From assembly GCF_014269025.2 (NCBI RefSeq), contig NZ_CP077094.1, forward strand, positions 4,092,001 through 4,156,000: 64,000 nucleotides of DNA, written 5' to 3'. Below the pieces are notes generated by a model. The model saw only the letters and a program-made list of their open reading frames with translations. It did not search any database and had not been told where the DNA came from. How positions within the stretch are numbered: position 1 is the first letter of the stretch; the number at the start of each line of letters is the position of its first letter. Both the position numbers and the translations under genes were made by a program. Shown in pieces: positions 56,145 to 64,000 of this stretch. The stretch is from Pseudomonas promysalinigenes (GTDB taxonomy: Bacteria; Pseudomonadota; Gammaproteobacteria; Pseudomonadales; Pseudomonadaceae).

Positions 56145-56528
56145 TCAGGCCACCTCCGCGCCTTCATCCGGCCAGTGCGGCTCGTTGGCCCCAGGTGGTG
56201 TCAGTGGCGGCAACCCGTAAGCGGCCCGCGCATCATCGCAACTAGGGTTATGCAAGCCACCCTCCCACGATGCTTGGAACTCGCGGCACGGGCTGGAGCG
56301 GTTGGCGTAAATGGTGCACGCCACCTGGGTACCGATTTCGCCCTGTAGGCTGACACAGCGGCATGGCTTGGCGTCGGTGCCGATCATGGCAACACGGGAG
56401 GGATTGATCTGCACCACCAAGTCATCGGGCACGACACCGCCGGCAGACTGGCATTCGCCCCAGAAGAAGGACACACGGAAGTACCCGCAGCAGGCGCCGC
56501 AGTCAAGGCAAGGGTTATATTCGGACAT
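56145..56528 (-). CDS. YkgJ-family cysteine-cluster protein
   Basis: A 127-residue protein with the CxxCGxCC motif at its N-terminus (NPCLDCGACCGYFRV) and further cysteines (KPCRCVSLQGEIG, CTIYANRSSPCREF), eight or more in all, consistent with zinc or iron-sulfur binding. Function unknown. It stands alone, 616 bases away from the alaC start direction and preceded by no clear operon partner. Confidence 0.88.
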   Translation of the reverse strand: MSEYNPCLDCGACCGYFRVSFFWGECQSAGGVVPDDLVVQINPSRVAMIGTDAKPCRCVSLQGEIGTQVACTIYANRSSPCREFQASWEGGLHNPSCDDARAAYGLPPLTPPGANEPHWPDEGAEVA

Positions 56529-56650
56529 GATGGCACGGAGGGAAGGTTGTTGTTATCGGGGCTCAGCCCGCGCGCCATTTGTAATCTAAGCCAGGTCGGC
56601 TGAGAAGAGGGGTGATGCAAAAATAGTTTGCCATTGATCCGCCCGTCCGC

Positions 56651-56666
56651 GCCCGCCGAAGCGGGC
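56651..56666. terminator. GC-rich hairpin after alaC
   Basis: GCCCGC-CGAA-GCGGGC, a 6-bp stem with a 4-base loop, 12 bases past the alaC stop on the minus strand. No T run, so weak or factor-assisted termination. Confidence 0.5.
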
Positions 56667-56678
56667 GTGGGCGGGGCG

Positions 56679-57887
56679 TTACTTCTGGGTCAGCCCATCG
56701 GCCCGGAACATCTGGCGAATCCCGCGAATGGCCTGGCGAATGCGATCTTGGTTCTCGATCAGGGCAAAGCGCACGTGGTCGTCGCCATAGTCACCAAAAC
56801 CGATACCCGGCGACACGCAGACCTTGGCTTCGGCCAGCAGCTTCTTGGCGAACTCCAGAGAACCCAAGTGTGCATAGTGCTCCGGGATCTTGGCCCACAC
56901 GTACATCGACGCCTTCGGGTTGTCGACCATCCAGCCCAGCTCATGCAGGCCCTTGACCAGCAGATTGCGGCGCTGACGGTACTGCTCGGCGATGTCGCGC
57001 ACACATTGCTGGTCCCCCTCCAACGCGGCAATGGCCGCCACCTGTAGCGGGGTGAAGGTGCCGTAGTCGTGGTAGCTCTTGATCCGCGCCAGGGCGCTGA
57101 CCAGCTCGGGGTTACCGACCATGAAACCGATGCGCCAGCCGGCCATGTTGTAGCTCTTGGACAGGGTGAAGAACTCCACCGCAATGTCCTTGGCACCCGG
57201 CACCTGCATGATCGATGGCGCCTTCCAGCCGTCGTAGACGATGTCGGCATAAGCCAAATCGTGCACCACCAGTACATCGTATTGCTTGGCCAGGGCCACC
57301 ACGCGCTCGAAGAAGTCCAGCTCCACGCATTGGGCCGTGGGGTTCGACGGGAAGCCAAGAATCATCATCTTCGGCTTGGGGATCGACTCGCGAATCGCCC
57401 GCTCCAGCTCGTTGAAGAAGTCCACACCTGGCACCAGCGGCACGGAACGCACCTGGGCGCCGGCGATCACCGCGCCGTAGATGTGGATCGGATAGCTTGG
57501 GTTGGGCACCAGTACGGTATCACCGTGATCGAGGGTGCCGAGCATCAGGTGCGCCAGGCCCTCTTTCGAGCCGATGGTGACGATGGCTTCGCTTTCCGGG
57601 TCGATGTCGACCTCGTAGCGCGCCTTGTACCAGTTGGAGATGGCGCGGCGCAGGCGAGGAATGCCGCGAGAGGTGGAATAACCATGGGTGTCATCGCGCT
57701 GAGCGACCTGCACCAGCTTTTCGACGATGTGCGCGGGTGTCGCCCCATCGGGGTTGCCCATGCTGAGGTCGATGATGTCTTCGCCACGGCGGCGGGCAGC
57801 CATCTTGAGTTCGGCAGTGATGTTGAAGACGTAGGGCGGAAGACGATCGATGCGCGCGAAACGGCGCGGCGAACCAGGATTGGACAT
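56679..57887 (-). CDS. alaC: alanine-producing aminotransferase AlaC
   Basis: A 402-residue class I aminotransferase making alanine from pyruvate and glutamate. The PLP lysine is in [16 protein letters not shown], with [11 protein letters not shown] and [14 protein letters not shown] around the cofactor. The N-terminus [21 protein letters not shown] matches AlaC/YfdZ. It has a single-gene arrangement with a strong upstream promoter (57958-58046). Confidence 0.92.
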   Translation of the reverse strand: MSNPGSPRRFARIDRLPPYVFNITAELKMAARRRGEDIIDLSMGNPDGATPAHIVEKLVQVAQRDDTHGYSTSRGIPRLRRAISNWYKARYEVDIDPESEAIVTIGSKEGLAHLMLGTLDHGDTVLVPNPSYPIHIYGAVIAGAQVRSVPLVPGVDFFNELERAIRESIPKPKMMILGFPSNPTAQCVELDFFERVVALAKQYDVLVVHDLAYADIVYDGWKAPSIMQVPGAKDIAVEFFTLSKSYNMAGWRIGFMVGNPELVSALARIKSYHDYGTFTPLQVAAIAALEGDQQCVRDIAEQYRQRRNLLVKGLHELGWMVDNPKASMYVWAKIPEHYAHLGSLEFAKKLLAEAKVCVSPGIGFGDYGDDHVRFALIENQDRIRQAIRGIRQMFRADGLTQK

Positions 57888-57957
57888 GGTTTCCTCAACT
57901 GACGTAAGCGCCCGGAACCGTCCGAGCGACGCTGGCCGCTGCGGCGGCCTGAATCAG

Positions 57958-58046
57958 AAGATAGTGCCGAAACAGGATCCATGTAAAGGACAATTTCTTG
58001 TTTTTATAAATTTTTTTAGATTATTTTTTTGAAATTCAAAGATATA
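57958..58046 (-). promoter_or_regulatory. alaC promoter with A/T-tract upstream element
   Basis: On the minus strand, TTTACA (-35, plus 57982-57987) and TATCTT (-10, 57958-57963) are 18 bases apart. Upstream, 57990-58046 is strikingly AT-rich with T tracts (plus strand) at 58001-58005, 58011-58017 and 58024-58030, spaced 11-13 bases, consistent with a curved UP-type element. Confidence 0.6.
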
Positions 58047-58089
58047 AGTTTCTTACCCTAACAGGGGCCAACACCCAAATCCCAGGCAT

Positions 58090-58117
58090 AAAAAACCCGG
58101 CACTATGGCCGGGTTTT
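58090..58117 (-). terminator. Rho-independent terminator of the cyo operon
   Basis: On the minus strand, AACCCGGC-CATAGT-GCCGGGTT with flanking T/A runs (TTTTTTA after the stem), 20 bases after the cyoE stop. Confidence 0.9.
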
Positions 58118-58137
58118 GGGTGAAGCACTCGCCTCGA

Positions 58138-59025
58138 TCAGCGTGCGTAGGTCATCAGCACATCAGCAGCAGTTTGGCTGTCCACCGACATCATCACGCT
58201 TAGGGCAGTGACGGTCAGGATGGAGAAGCCGAACACCTTGCGCGCCCACTTGCTGTCGTCTTCAGCTTTGTAGCCGCCCCAGGCCATGTACAGCCAGTAA
58301 AGGCCCATGGCGGCCGCCACGGCCAGGTAGCCGAGGCCGGCATACCCGCCAAGGGTGAGCATCAAGGTCGCGAGCAGGAAGGCCAGCACGTACAGCACGA
58401 TCTGCTTCTTCGCCGCAAGAATACCGCGCGCCACCGGCAGTACCGGAATGTTGGCAGCGCTGTAATCCTTGAAGCGGAAGATGGCAATGGCAAAGCTGTG
58501 CGGCATCTGCCACAGGCTGAACATCACCAGCAGGGTCACCGCAGCCAGGTCGAAGCTGTTGCTCACGGCGCAGTAGCCGATCACCGGAGGCATGGCACCG
58601 GACAGGCTGCCGACCAAGGTGCCGTGCACCGATTTACGCTTGAGCCAGAGGCTGTAGAAACCGACGTAGACCACGAAGCCTACCGCTGCGCAGAACGCCG
58701 CCAGCGGGTTGGCCTGAACATACAGCAAGCTGAAGCCGGCCACCCCAAGAAGGGTGGCATAGGCCAGCGCGATGGGCAGCGACATGCCGCCCTGCACCAT
58801 GACGCGGTTCTTGGTGCGCTCCATCTTGTGGTCGATGTCACGGTCGATGCAGTTGTTGAACACGCATCCGGACGCCACCACCAACGAAGTACCGATCACC
58901 ACCGCCAGGAACAGAGCGAAATCCACATGGCCCTTCGAGGCAAGGAAGAAACCGCCTGCCACGGAAAGCACGTTACCGAAAATGATCCCCGGTTTGGTGA
59001 TTTGGATAAAGTGCTTAACGGACAT
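58138..59025 (-). CDS. cyoE: protoheme IX farnesyltransferase (heme O synthase)
   Basis: A 295-residue UbiA-type prenyltransferase with about nine helices. The substrate-binding motif is [17 protein letters not shown] near residue 57, and a second acidic loop follows later. It makes heme O for the bo3 oxidase encoded upstream. It is the last gene of the operon, 11 bases after cyoD. Confidence 0.97.
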   Translation of the reverse strand: MSVKHFIQITKPGIIFGNVLSVAGGFFLASKGHVDFALFLAVVIGTSLVVASGCVFNNCIDRDIDHKMERTKNRVMVQGGMSLPIALAYATLLGVAGFSLLYVQANPLAAFCAAVGFVVYVGFYSLWLKRKSVHGTLVGSLSGAMPPVIGYCAVSNSFDLAAVTLLVMFSLWQMPHSFAIAIFRFKDYSAANIPVLPVARGILAAKKQIVLYVLAFLLATLMLTLGGYAGLGYLAVAAAMGLYWLYMAWGGYKAEDDSKWARKVFGFSILTVTALSVMMSVDSQTAADVLMTYAR

Positions 59026-59036
59026 GCAGTCTTACC

Positions 59037-59369
59037 TCACTTGGCCATCATTTCGAAGTGGATGCTGAACATGATCCACAGCGACAGGCCGACCAGCAGA
59101 GCGATTACCAGGGTGGTGAACAGGAACGTCGACACATTGGAGCGCTGCTCTTTCGAGCGGTCCATGTGCAGGAAGTACACCAGGTGTACCACTACCTGAA
59201 TCACGGCCATGGCCACGATGATCAGAACGGTCAGGTTCTTCGGCAGGCTTGGCGACATGGCCAGGCCAAACGGAATCGCGGTCAGGATGATCGACAGGAT
59301 GAAGCCGATCATGTACGACTTGACGCTGCCGTGGTTACCTTCGTGATGAGTGTCGTGTGCGTTAGCCAT
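59037..59369 (-). CDS. cyoD: cytochrome bo3 ubiquinol oxidase subunit IV
   Basis: A 110-residue membrane protein with three helices (SYMIGFILSIILTAIPFGL; VLIIVAMAVIQVVVHLVYFLHM; TLVIALLVGLSLWIMFSIHF), the normal CyoD size and order. It assists oxidase assembly. Its ATG overlaps the cyoC stop by one base (TAATG). Confidence 0.96.
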   Translation of the reverse strand: MANAHDTHHEGNHGSVKSYMIGFILSIILTAIPFGLAMSPSLPKNLTVLIIVAMAVIQVVVHLVYFLHMDRSKEQRSNVSTFLFTTLVIALLVGLSLWIMFSIHFEMMAK

Positions 59370-59992
59370 TACAGAACCCCCAGCAGGTAGACGACGGTGA
59401 ATACGCAGATCCAGACCACGTCCAGGAAGTGCCAGAACAGGCTCAGGCAGCTCATGCGGGTCTTGGCGGTCGGCGTGATGCCGTGCTTGTTGATCTGGTA
59501 CATCATGATTGCCATCCAGATCAGGCCGGCGGTCACGTGCAGACCGTGGGTACCTACCAGGGCGAAGAAGCCCGACAGGAAGCCACTGCGGGTTGGGCCG
59601 AAGCCCTCGCCGATCAGGTGATGGAATTCATAGATTTCCATCGCGATGAAGCCTGCACCGAACAGGAAGGTCACTGCCAACCAGCCCAGTACGCCCGCTT
59701 TCTTGCCATCGAACATCTTCAGCATGGCGAAGCCGAAGGTGATCGAGGACAGCAGCAGGAACAGCGTTTCAACCGCTACGAAGTCGAGCTGGAAGATGTC
59801 ATGACCCGACGGGCCGCCGGCAAAACTGCCGGACAGCACCGCGTAGGTGGCGAAGAGCGACGCAAACAGGATGCAGTCGGTCATCAGGTACAGCCAGAAA
59901 CCGAGGACGGTCATCTGGCCCGAGTCGTGGTGGTGGTCATCGTGAGCATGGTCATGACCATGCGCGCCACCGTGGATTACTTGACTGGACAT
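59369..59992 (-). CDS. cyoC: cytochrome bo3 ubiquinol oxidase subunit III
   Basis: A 207-residue heme-copper oxidase subunit III with five helices. A His/Asp-rich N-terminal tail ([17 protein letters not shown]) precedes the first helix and is unusual for a membrane oxidase subunit; it may bind metal. Later motifs [20 protein letters not shown] and [20 protein letters not shown] are typical. Confidence 0.96.
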   Translation of the reverse strand: MSSQVIHGGAHGHDHAHDDHHHDSGQMTVLGFWLYLMTDCILFASLFATYAVLSGSFAGGPSGHDIFQLDFVAVETLFLLLSSITFGFAMLKMFDGKKAGVLGWLAVTFLFGAGFIAMEIYEFHHLIGEGFGPTRSGFLSGFFALVGTHGLHVTAGLIWMAIMMYQINKHGITPTAKTRMSCLSLFWHFLDVVWICVFTVVYLLGVL

Positions 59993-59995
59993 TGA

Positions 59996-62014
59996 TTACA
60001 CCCGTTCAAACGATTCGACACGTGCGCCGGCAGGCAGAGCACCTGCGTGGGCCAGCGCTTTCAGACGCTCGCCTTCGATGCGCGCCACTTCTTCGGCCGG
60101 AACCATGTAGCCTTGGTCGTCACGCGCAGCGTGGCGAACGAAGACTGCGATGGTTGCCAACAGGCTTGCGCCCACCAGCCACCAGATGTGCCAGATGAAA
60201 GCGAAACCGAAGACAGTCAGGAACATACCCATGAACAGACCGGTAGCGGTGTTGTTCGGCATGTGGATCGCTTCGTACTTGCCAGGCACCTTGTAGGCAA
60301 CACCGGCTTCCTTGGCTTCGTTCCAGCAGTCCAGGCCAACTTTCTCAGGCATGTGGGCGAAGTTGTAGAACGGAGGTGGCGAGGAAGTCGACCACTCCAG
60401 AGTACGGCCGCCCCATGGGTCGCCGGTCACGTCCAGGTTCTGCTCGCGATCGCGGATCGAAACGACGATCTGGATCAGCTGGCAGGCGATACCGAACAGG
60501 ATCAGTACGGCGCCGGCAACGGCTACGTACAGGTAGGGTTCCCACAGTGGGTTGTCGGAGTGGTTCAGACGACGGGTCATGCCCATGAAGCCCAGGGCGT
60601 ACAGCGGCATGAACGCTACGTAGAAGCCGGAGATCCAGAACCAGAAGGCAGCTTTGCCCCACTTCTCGTTCAGCTTGAAGCCGAACGCTTTTGGCCACCA
60701 GTAGGCGAAGCCGGCGATGTAGCCGAATACCGCACCACCGATGATCACGTTGTGGAAGTGAGCGATCACGAACAGGCTGTTGTGCAGCACGAAGTCAGCA
60801 CCCGGAACAGCCAGCAGAACGCCGGTCATACCACCGATCGAGAAGGTGATCATGAAGCCCAGGGTCCACAGCATCGGTGCGGTGAAGCGCACACGGCCCT
60901 GGTACATGGTGAACAGCCAGTTGAACAGCTTCACACCGGTCGGAATGGAGATCAGCATCGTCGCCAGGCCGAAGAAGGTGTTGACGCTGGCGCCGGCACC
61001 CATGGTGAAGAAGTGGTGCAGCCATACAGCAAAGCCCAGAACGGCAATGGCGCCCGATGCGTAGATCATCGAGTGGTGGCCGAACAGACGCTTGCCAGAG
61101 AAGGTCGAAGTCACTTCCGAGAACACGCCGAAGGCCGGCAGGATCAGGATGTAAACCTCAGGGTGACCCCAGGCCCAGAACAGGTTGACGTACATCATCG
61201 GGTTCCCACCAAGCTCGTTGGTGAAAATGTGGAAGTCCAGATAACGGTCAACAGTCAGCAGTGCCAGTGCAGCGGTCAGAATCGGGAACGAAGCCACGAT
61301 CAGCACGTTGGCCCAGGTGCAGGTCCAGGTGAAGATCGGCATGTCCATCAGCTTCATGCCAGGTGCGCGCATCTTCATCACGGTGACGAGGAAGTTCACG
61401 CCGGTCAGTGTCGTACCCAAACCTGATAGCTGTAGCGCCCAGATGTAGTAGTCGACACCCACCCCAGGGCTGTACTGAATACCCGCAAGCGGCGGATAGG
61501 CAACCCAGCCGGTCTTGGCGAATTCACCAACGCCCAGCGAGATGTTGACCAGCAGCACGCCTGCCAGCAGCAGGTAGAAGCTCAGGGAGTTGAGGAACGG
61601 GAAGGCAACGTCACGTGCACCGATTTGCAGCGGAACTGCAAGGTTCATCAGGCCGGTGAAGAACGGCATCGCCATGAAGATGATCATGATCACACCGTGA
61701 GCGGTGAAGATCTGGTCATAGTGTTCAGGCGGCAGGTAGCCTTCGGAGCCACCGGTAGCGGCGGCCAACTGGGTACGCATCATGATGGCGTCGGCAAAGC
61801 CGCGCAGCAACATGACCATCGCGACGACGATGTACATCACCCCGATTTTCTTGTGGTCGACAGTGGTCAGCCACTCGGTCCACAAGTAGGTCCACTTGCG
61901 GAAATAGGTGATAGCACCAACGACAGCAATACCCCCGAGCGCAATCATGGCAAGGGTCACCATGACTATCGGCTCGTGGAAGGGTATCGCCTCCAGGGTT
62001 AATTTACCGAACAT
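59996..62014 (-). CDS. cyoB: cytochrome bo3 ubiquinol oxidase subunit I
   Basis: A 672-residue heme-copper oxidase core subunit, proton-pumping. The Cu-B and heme histidines are in [18 protein letters not shown] (with the cross-linked Tyr), [11 protein letters not shown] and [11 protein letters not shown], and the low-spin heme His in [13 protein letters not shown] and D residues near the N-terminus match quinol oxidases. It lies three bases after cyoA. Confidence 0.98.
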   Translation of the reverse strand: MFGKLTLEAIPFHEPIVMVTLAMIALGGIAVVGAITYFRKWTYLWTEWLTTVDHKKIGVMYIVVAMVMLLRGFADAIMMRTQLAAATGGSEGYLPPEHYDQIFTAHGVIMIIFMAMPFFTGLMNLAVPLQIGARDVAFPFLNSLSFYLLLAGVLLVNISLGVGEFAKTGWVAYPPLAGIQYSPGVGVDYYIWALQLSGLGTTLTGVNFLVTVMKMRAPGMKLMDMPIFTWTCTWANVLIVASFPILTAALALLTVDRYLDFHIFTNELGGNPMMYVNLFWAWGHPEVYILILPAFGVFSEVTSTFSGKRLFGHHSMIYASGAIAVLGFAVWLHHFFTMGAGASVNTFFGLATMLISIPTGVKLFNWLFTMYQGRVRFTAPMLWTLGFMITFSIGGMTGVLLAVPGADFVLHNSLFVIAHFHNVIIGGAVFGYIAGFAYWWPKAFGFKLNEKWGKAAFWFWISGFYVAFMPLYALGFMGMTRRLNHSDNPLWEPYLYVAVAGAVLILFGIACQLIQIVVSIRDREQNLDVTGDPWGGRTLEWSTSSPPPFYNFAHMPEKVGLDCWNEAKEAGVAYKVPGKYEAIHMPNNTATGLFMGMFLTVFGFAFIWHIWWLVGASLLATIAVFVRHAARDDQGYMVPAEEVARIEGERLKALAHAGALPAGARVESFERV

Positions 62015-62017
62015 CTC

Positions 62018-62953
62018 TTACTCCTCTGCACCGGCAGCTGGTTGCGCACTCGACTCGGTGGTGGCCAGATCTTTGCTGCCTGCTTCTTCGTGGCTCGGAC
62101 GACCGCGGTTCATGCCTTCGTACTTGTCGACGATCAGCTGGAACTGGTCAGGCGAGGCCTCGCCATACAGCGCGACTGGGTTGTTTTCGCTTGGTTTGGC
62201 CAAGGCGTCGTAGGTGGCCTTGTCCAGCTTCTTCGGCGACTGCTTGACCTCGGCGACCCACTTGTCGAAGTCTTCCTGAGAGGTGGCAGTGGCCTTGAAT
62301 TTCATGCCGGTGAAGCCGGCGCCGCTGTAGTTGGCGCTGATACCGTCGAATTCGCCGTTCTCGTTGGCGATCAGGTGCAGCTTGGTGGTCATGCCCGCCA
62401 TGGCGTAGATCTGACCGCCCAGGCCCGGGATGAAGAACGAGTTCATCACGGCGTCGGAGGTGACGCGGAAGTTGACCGGGGTGTTAGCCGGGAAGACGAT
62501 CTTGTTGACCGTAGCGATGCCCTGCTCCGGGTAGATGAACAGCCACTTCCAGTCCAGCGCGACCACGTCGATCTGCAATGGCTTCACATCGGAATCCAGT
62601 GGGCGATACGGGTCCAGCTTGTGGGTGGACTTGTAGGTCACGTAGCCCAGGGCAATGATGATGATGATCGGGATGATCCACACCGCAGCTTCGATCTTGG
62701 TCGAGTGCGACCAGTCGGGGGTGTAGGTGGCGGCCTTGTTCGAAGCACGGTACTTCCAGGCGAACGCCACGGTCATGATGATGACCGGAATCACCACCAG
62801 CAGCATCAGGCCAGTAGCGATCAGGATCAGGTTCTTTTGCTCAATGCCGACCTGACCTTTCGGGTCGAGCAGGGTCCAGTTGCACCCACTGAGTAAAAGC
62901 ATGCCTAAAAAGGGCAATATGCCAAACAGTCTGGGGTAACGCTTTTTACTCAT
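62018..62953 (-). CDS. cyoA: cytochrome bo3 ubiquinol oxidase subunit II (lipoprotein)
   Basis: A 311-residue subunit. The lipobox LLLSGC has C24 as lipid site, followed by two helices (~40-60 and ~85-105) and a cupredoxin-like periplasmic domain that lacks the CuA ligands ([32 protein letters not shown]), as in quinol oxidases. First gene of cyoABCDE. AGAGG lies 12 bases before the ATG. Upstream is a 559-base region with an ANR-type site. Confidence 0.97.
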   Translation of the reverse strand: MSKKRYPRLFGILPFLGMLLLSGCNWTLLDPKGQVGIEQKNLILIATGLMLLVVIPVIIMTVAFAWKYRASNKAATYTPDWSHSTKIEAAVWIIPIIIIIALGYVTYKSTHKLDPYRPLDSDVKPLQIDVVALDWKWLFIYPEQGIATVNKIVFPANTPVNFRVTSDAVMNSFFIPGLGGQIYAMAGMTTKLHLIANENGEFDGISANYSGAGFTGMKFKATATSQEDFDKWVAEVKQSPKKLDKATYDALAKPSENNPVALYGEASPDQFQLIVDKYEGMNRGRPSHEEAGSKDLATTESSAQPAAGAEE

Positions 62954-63512
62954 CTCACGACCTCTAGATCAGCTTGCTTCAATGCAATTTGTGTTTTGGT
63001 AGCCAACACTTCGTCCTGCCAAGTGCGGCATGTAGCGCCCGAACTCGCTCCCGCCCCGGCCTGACTGCAAGACCTTGGCGTGAAGCGTGATAGCGGTGCT
63101 TATGGTTTCTTAGGCAACAGGCCTGTACTTCAGACCAAGTCCATTTGGTGCGGGAAAACGCGGAGGGGGGTCCGCCCGGTATCGCCGTTTGGCGAAACTT
63201 GACGAAGTCAGCAAAAAGAAGCGCTGAGGGCTTCCTTCAATCCTGCGACTCGCAAGCAGTGCCGAACGGGAATTGGGGGCGATTGTAGATAGGTCGCCAA
63301 CCCTTGACTATGACTTATTGAGCAACAGTCCTTTACAGGATCTGTAACAATCCGAGCGAGAAATTCAACTTCGCGACAGTTTGTCGCACCCCGCTTGCTA
63401 GCCCTCCAGCCCTTGCCCGACAAGGGCTGTAGGTTGATCTGGATCAAGCGGGAGAGGACTTTTCACTCATCTCATGCCGTGCAAAAGCCCGCTGAGAATT
63501 CGGGACTTTTGT
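62954..63512. other. 559-base intergenic region upstream of cyoA
   Basis: No gene is supported. On the minus strand a possible promoter is TAGTCA (plus 63305-63310) and TACAAT (63282-63287) with a 17-base gap, leaving a ~320-base leader. A perfect ANR/FNR box lies further upstream (63434-63447). Other content is GC-rich, with small dyads such as CGCCGTTTGGCG near 63183. Oxygen control of the bo3 oxidase is expected. Confidence 0.5.
63434..63447. promoter_or_regulatory. ANR/FNR-type binding site
   Basis: TTGATCTGGATCAA matches TTGATNNNNATCAA perfectly. It lies about 150 bases upstream of the candidate cyo promoter and 66 bases past the end of dsbB. ANR is known to act on the cyo genes of P. 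putida. Confidence 0.75.
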
Positions 63513-64000
63513 CTAAGCCTGACGCCGGTTGCGCCAGATGCCCAGCGGGACCAGGATGGCTGTCAGCACGAACGCCAACAGTGCCCACTGCGCCAGCGAC
63601 AAACCGAGGATCGGCGGGTACGGCGTACTGCAGAAACCGTCTACCTGGAACGCCAGTGGCCAGAGCTTGGCCAGGGGCAAGTCGTCAACGATCGGCTGCA
63701 AGGTATCGATACCGCAACTGACCATCGGGTTGGCGAGTATATACACATGGTTGCCCGCTGCAATGATTCCGCCAATGGCACTGAGCACGACCAGGCCCTC
63801 GAGCAGCGTCAGGCTGCGGCGCCCAGGCATGGCGGCACCGATGAACGCGAAGATGGCGATAAAGAGCAAGGCATACCGTTGCAGGATGCACAGCGGGCAA
63901 GGCGCCTCGCCCAGCACCACCTGCATGTACAAGGCACCGCCGATCAGGGCGAGGCAGATCACCCCCAGCAGTACCAGAAAGCGCCGTTCGCGGTTCAGGC
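63513..64000 (-). CDS. dsbB: disulfide bond formation protein DsbB (5' end outside window)
   Basis: The frame stays open to the window edge (LNRERRFLVLLGVICLALIGG at its visible start), so the true start is beyond 64000. About 162 residues are visible with four helices. The redox cysteines CPLC (GEAPCPLCILQRYALLF) and the second pair (VSCGIDTLQP; GFCSTPYPPILG) are present. It reoxidises DsbA and passes electrons to quinone, linking it in function to the adjacent quinol oxidase. Several DsbB paralogues exist in pseudomonads. Confidence 0.93.
   Translation of the reverse strand, partial: LNRERRFLVLLGVICLALIGGALYMQVVLGEAPCPLCILQRYALLFIAIFAFIGAAMPGRRSLTLLEGLVVLSAIGGIIAAGNHVYILANPMVSCGIDTLQPIVDDLPLAKLWPLAFQVDGFCSTPYPPILGLSLAQWALLAFVLTAILVPLGIWRNRRQA

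Overview
The window is a GC-rich stretch of a Pseudomonas chromosome. Gene content and order match the Pseudomonas putida group: the iscRSUA-hscBA-fdx-iscX cluster next to ndk, rlmN, pilF, rodZ, ispG, hisS, yfgM, bamB and der; a piuABC-type iron locus beside a short alanine-racemase-fold ornithine decarboxylase; selD-mnmH beside a PhnCDE-like transporter; and cyoABCDE at the end. Short REP-type palindromes with a GTAGGAGCGGG core also fit this group. No prophage, insertion sequence, CRISPR array or rRNA gene was seen. Most of the window is core genome.

Layout. Bases 1-1291 hold the end of a dipeptide importer (dppD, dppF). Bases 1333-2322 hold a 24-residue membrane peptide and a four-helix membrane protein. 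Bases 2537-6310 hold an AraC/SnoaL regulator, a DAO-type oxidase, a cupin and a PotF-like binding protein, probably one amine-use unit. prfC and an unknown gene follow. Bases 9053-12498 are a four-gene OsmU-type betaine/compatible-solute ABC importer. Ornithine decarboxylase, a Sel1-repeat protein and piuC lead to the divergent iron genes piuA and piuB (to 20907).

Bases 20973-39648 are almost all minus strand: a Nit2-type amidase with a methionine-type aminotransferase (probable methionine salvage), der, bamB, yfgM, hisS, ispG, rodZ, pilF, rlmN, ndk, the complete ISC iron-sulfur operon with its IscR-type promoter, cysE and trmJ. suhB is divergent. Then come secF-secD-yajC and tgt-queA (protein export and queuosine modification), and a tRNA-Leu(CAA) with a clear promoter and terminator.

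Bases 47263-56528 are the most accessory part: a trypsin-like lipoprotein, a bestrophin-family membrane protein, a PhnCDE-type ABC importer divergent from selD-mnmH, and small membrane, LprI-like, GNAT and YkgJ genes. The importer and selenium genes share a 128-base promoter region containing a perfect 10-bp inverted repeat around a TATACT box. A selenium-oxyanion uptake and tRNA-selenation module is the best candidate for an under-described system here. The window ends with alaC, the cyo bo3 oxidase operon, a 559-base leader with a perfect ANR/FNR box, and the beginning of a dsbB gene cut by the window edge.
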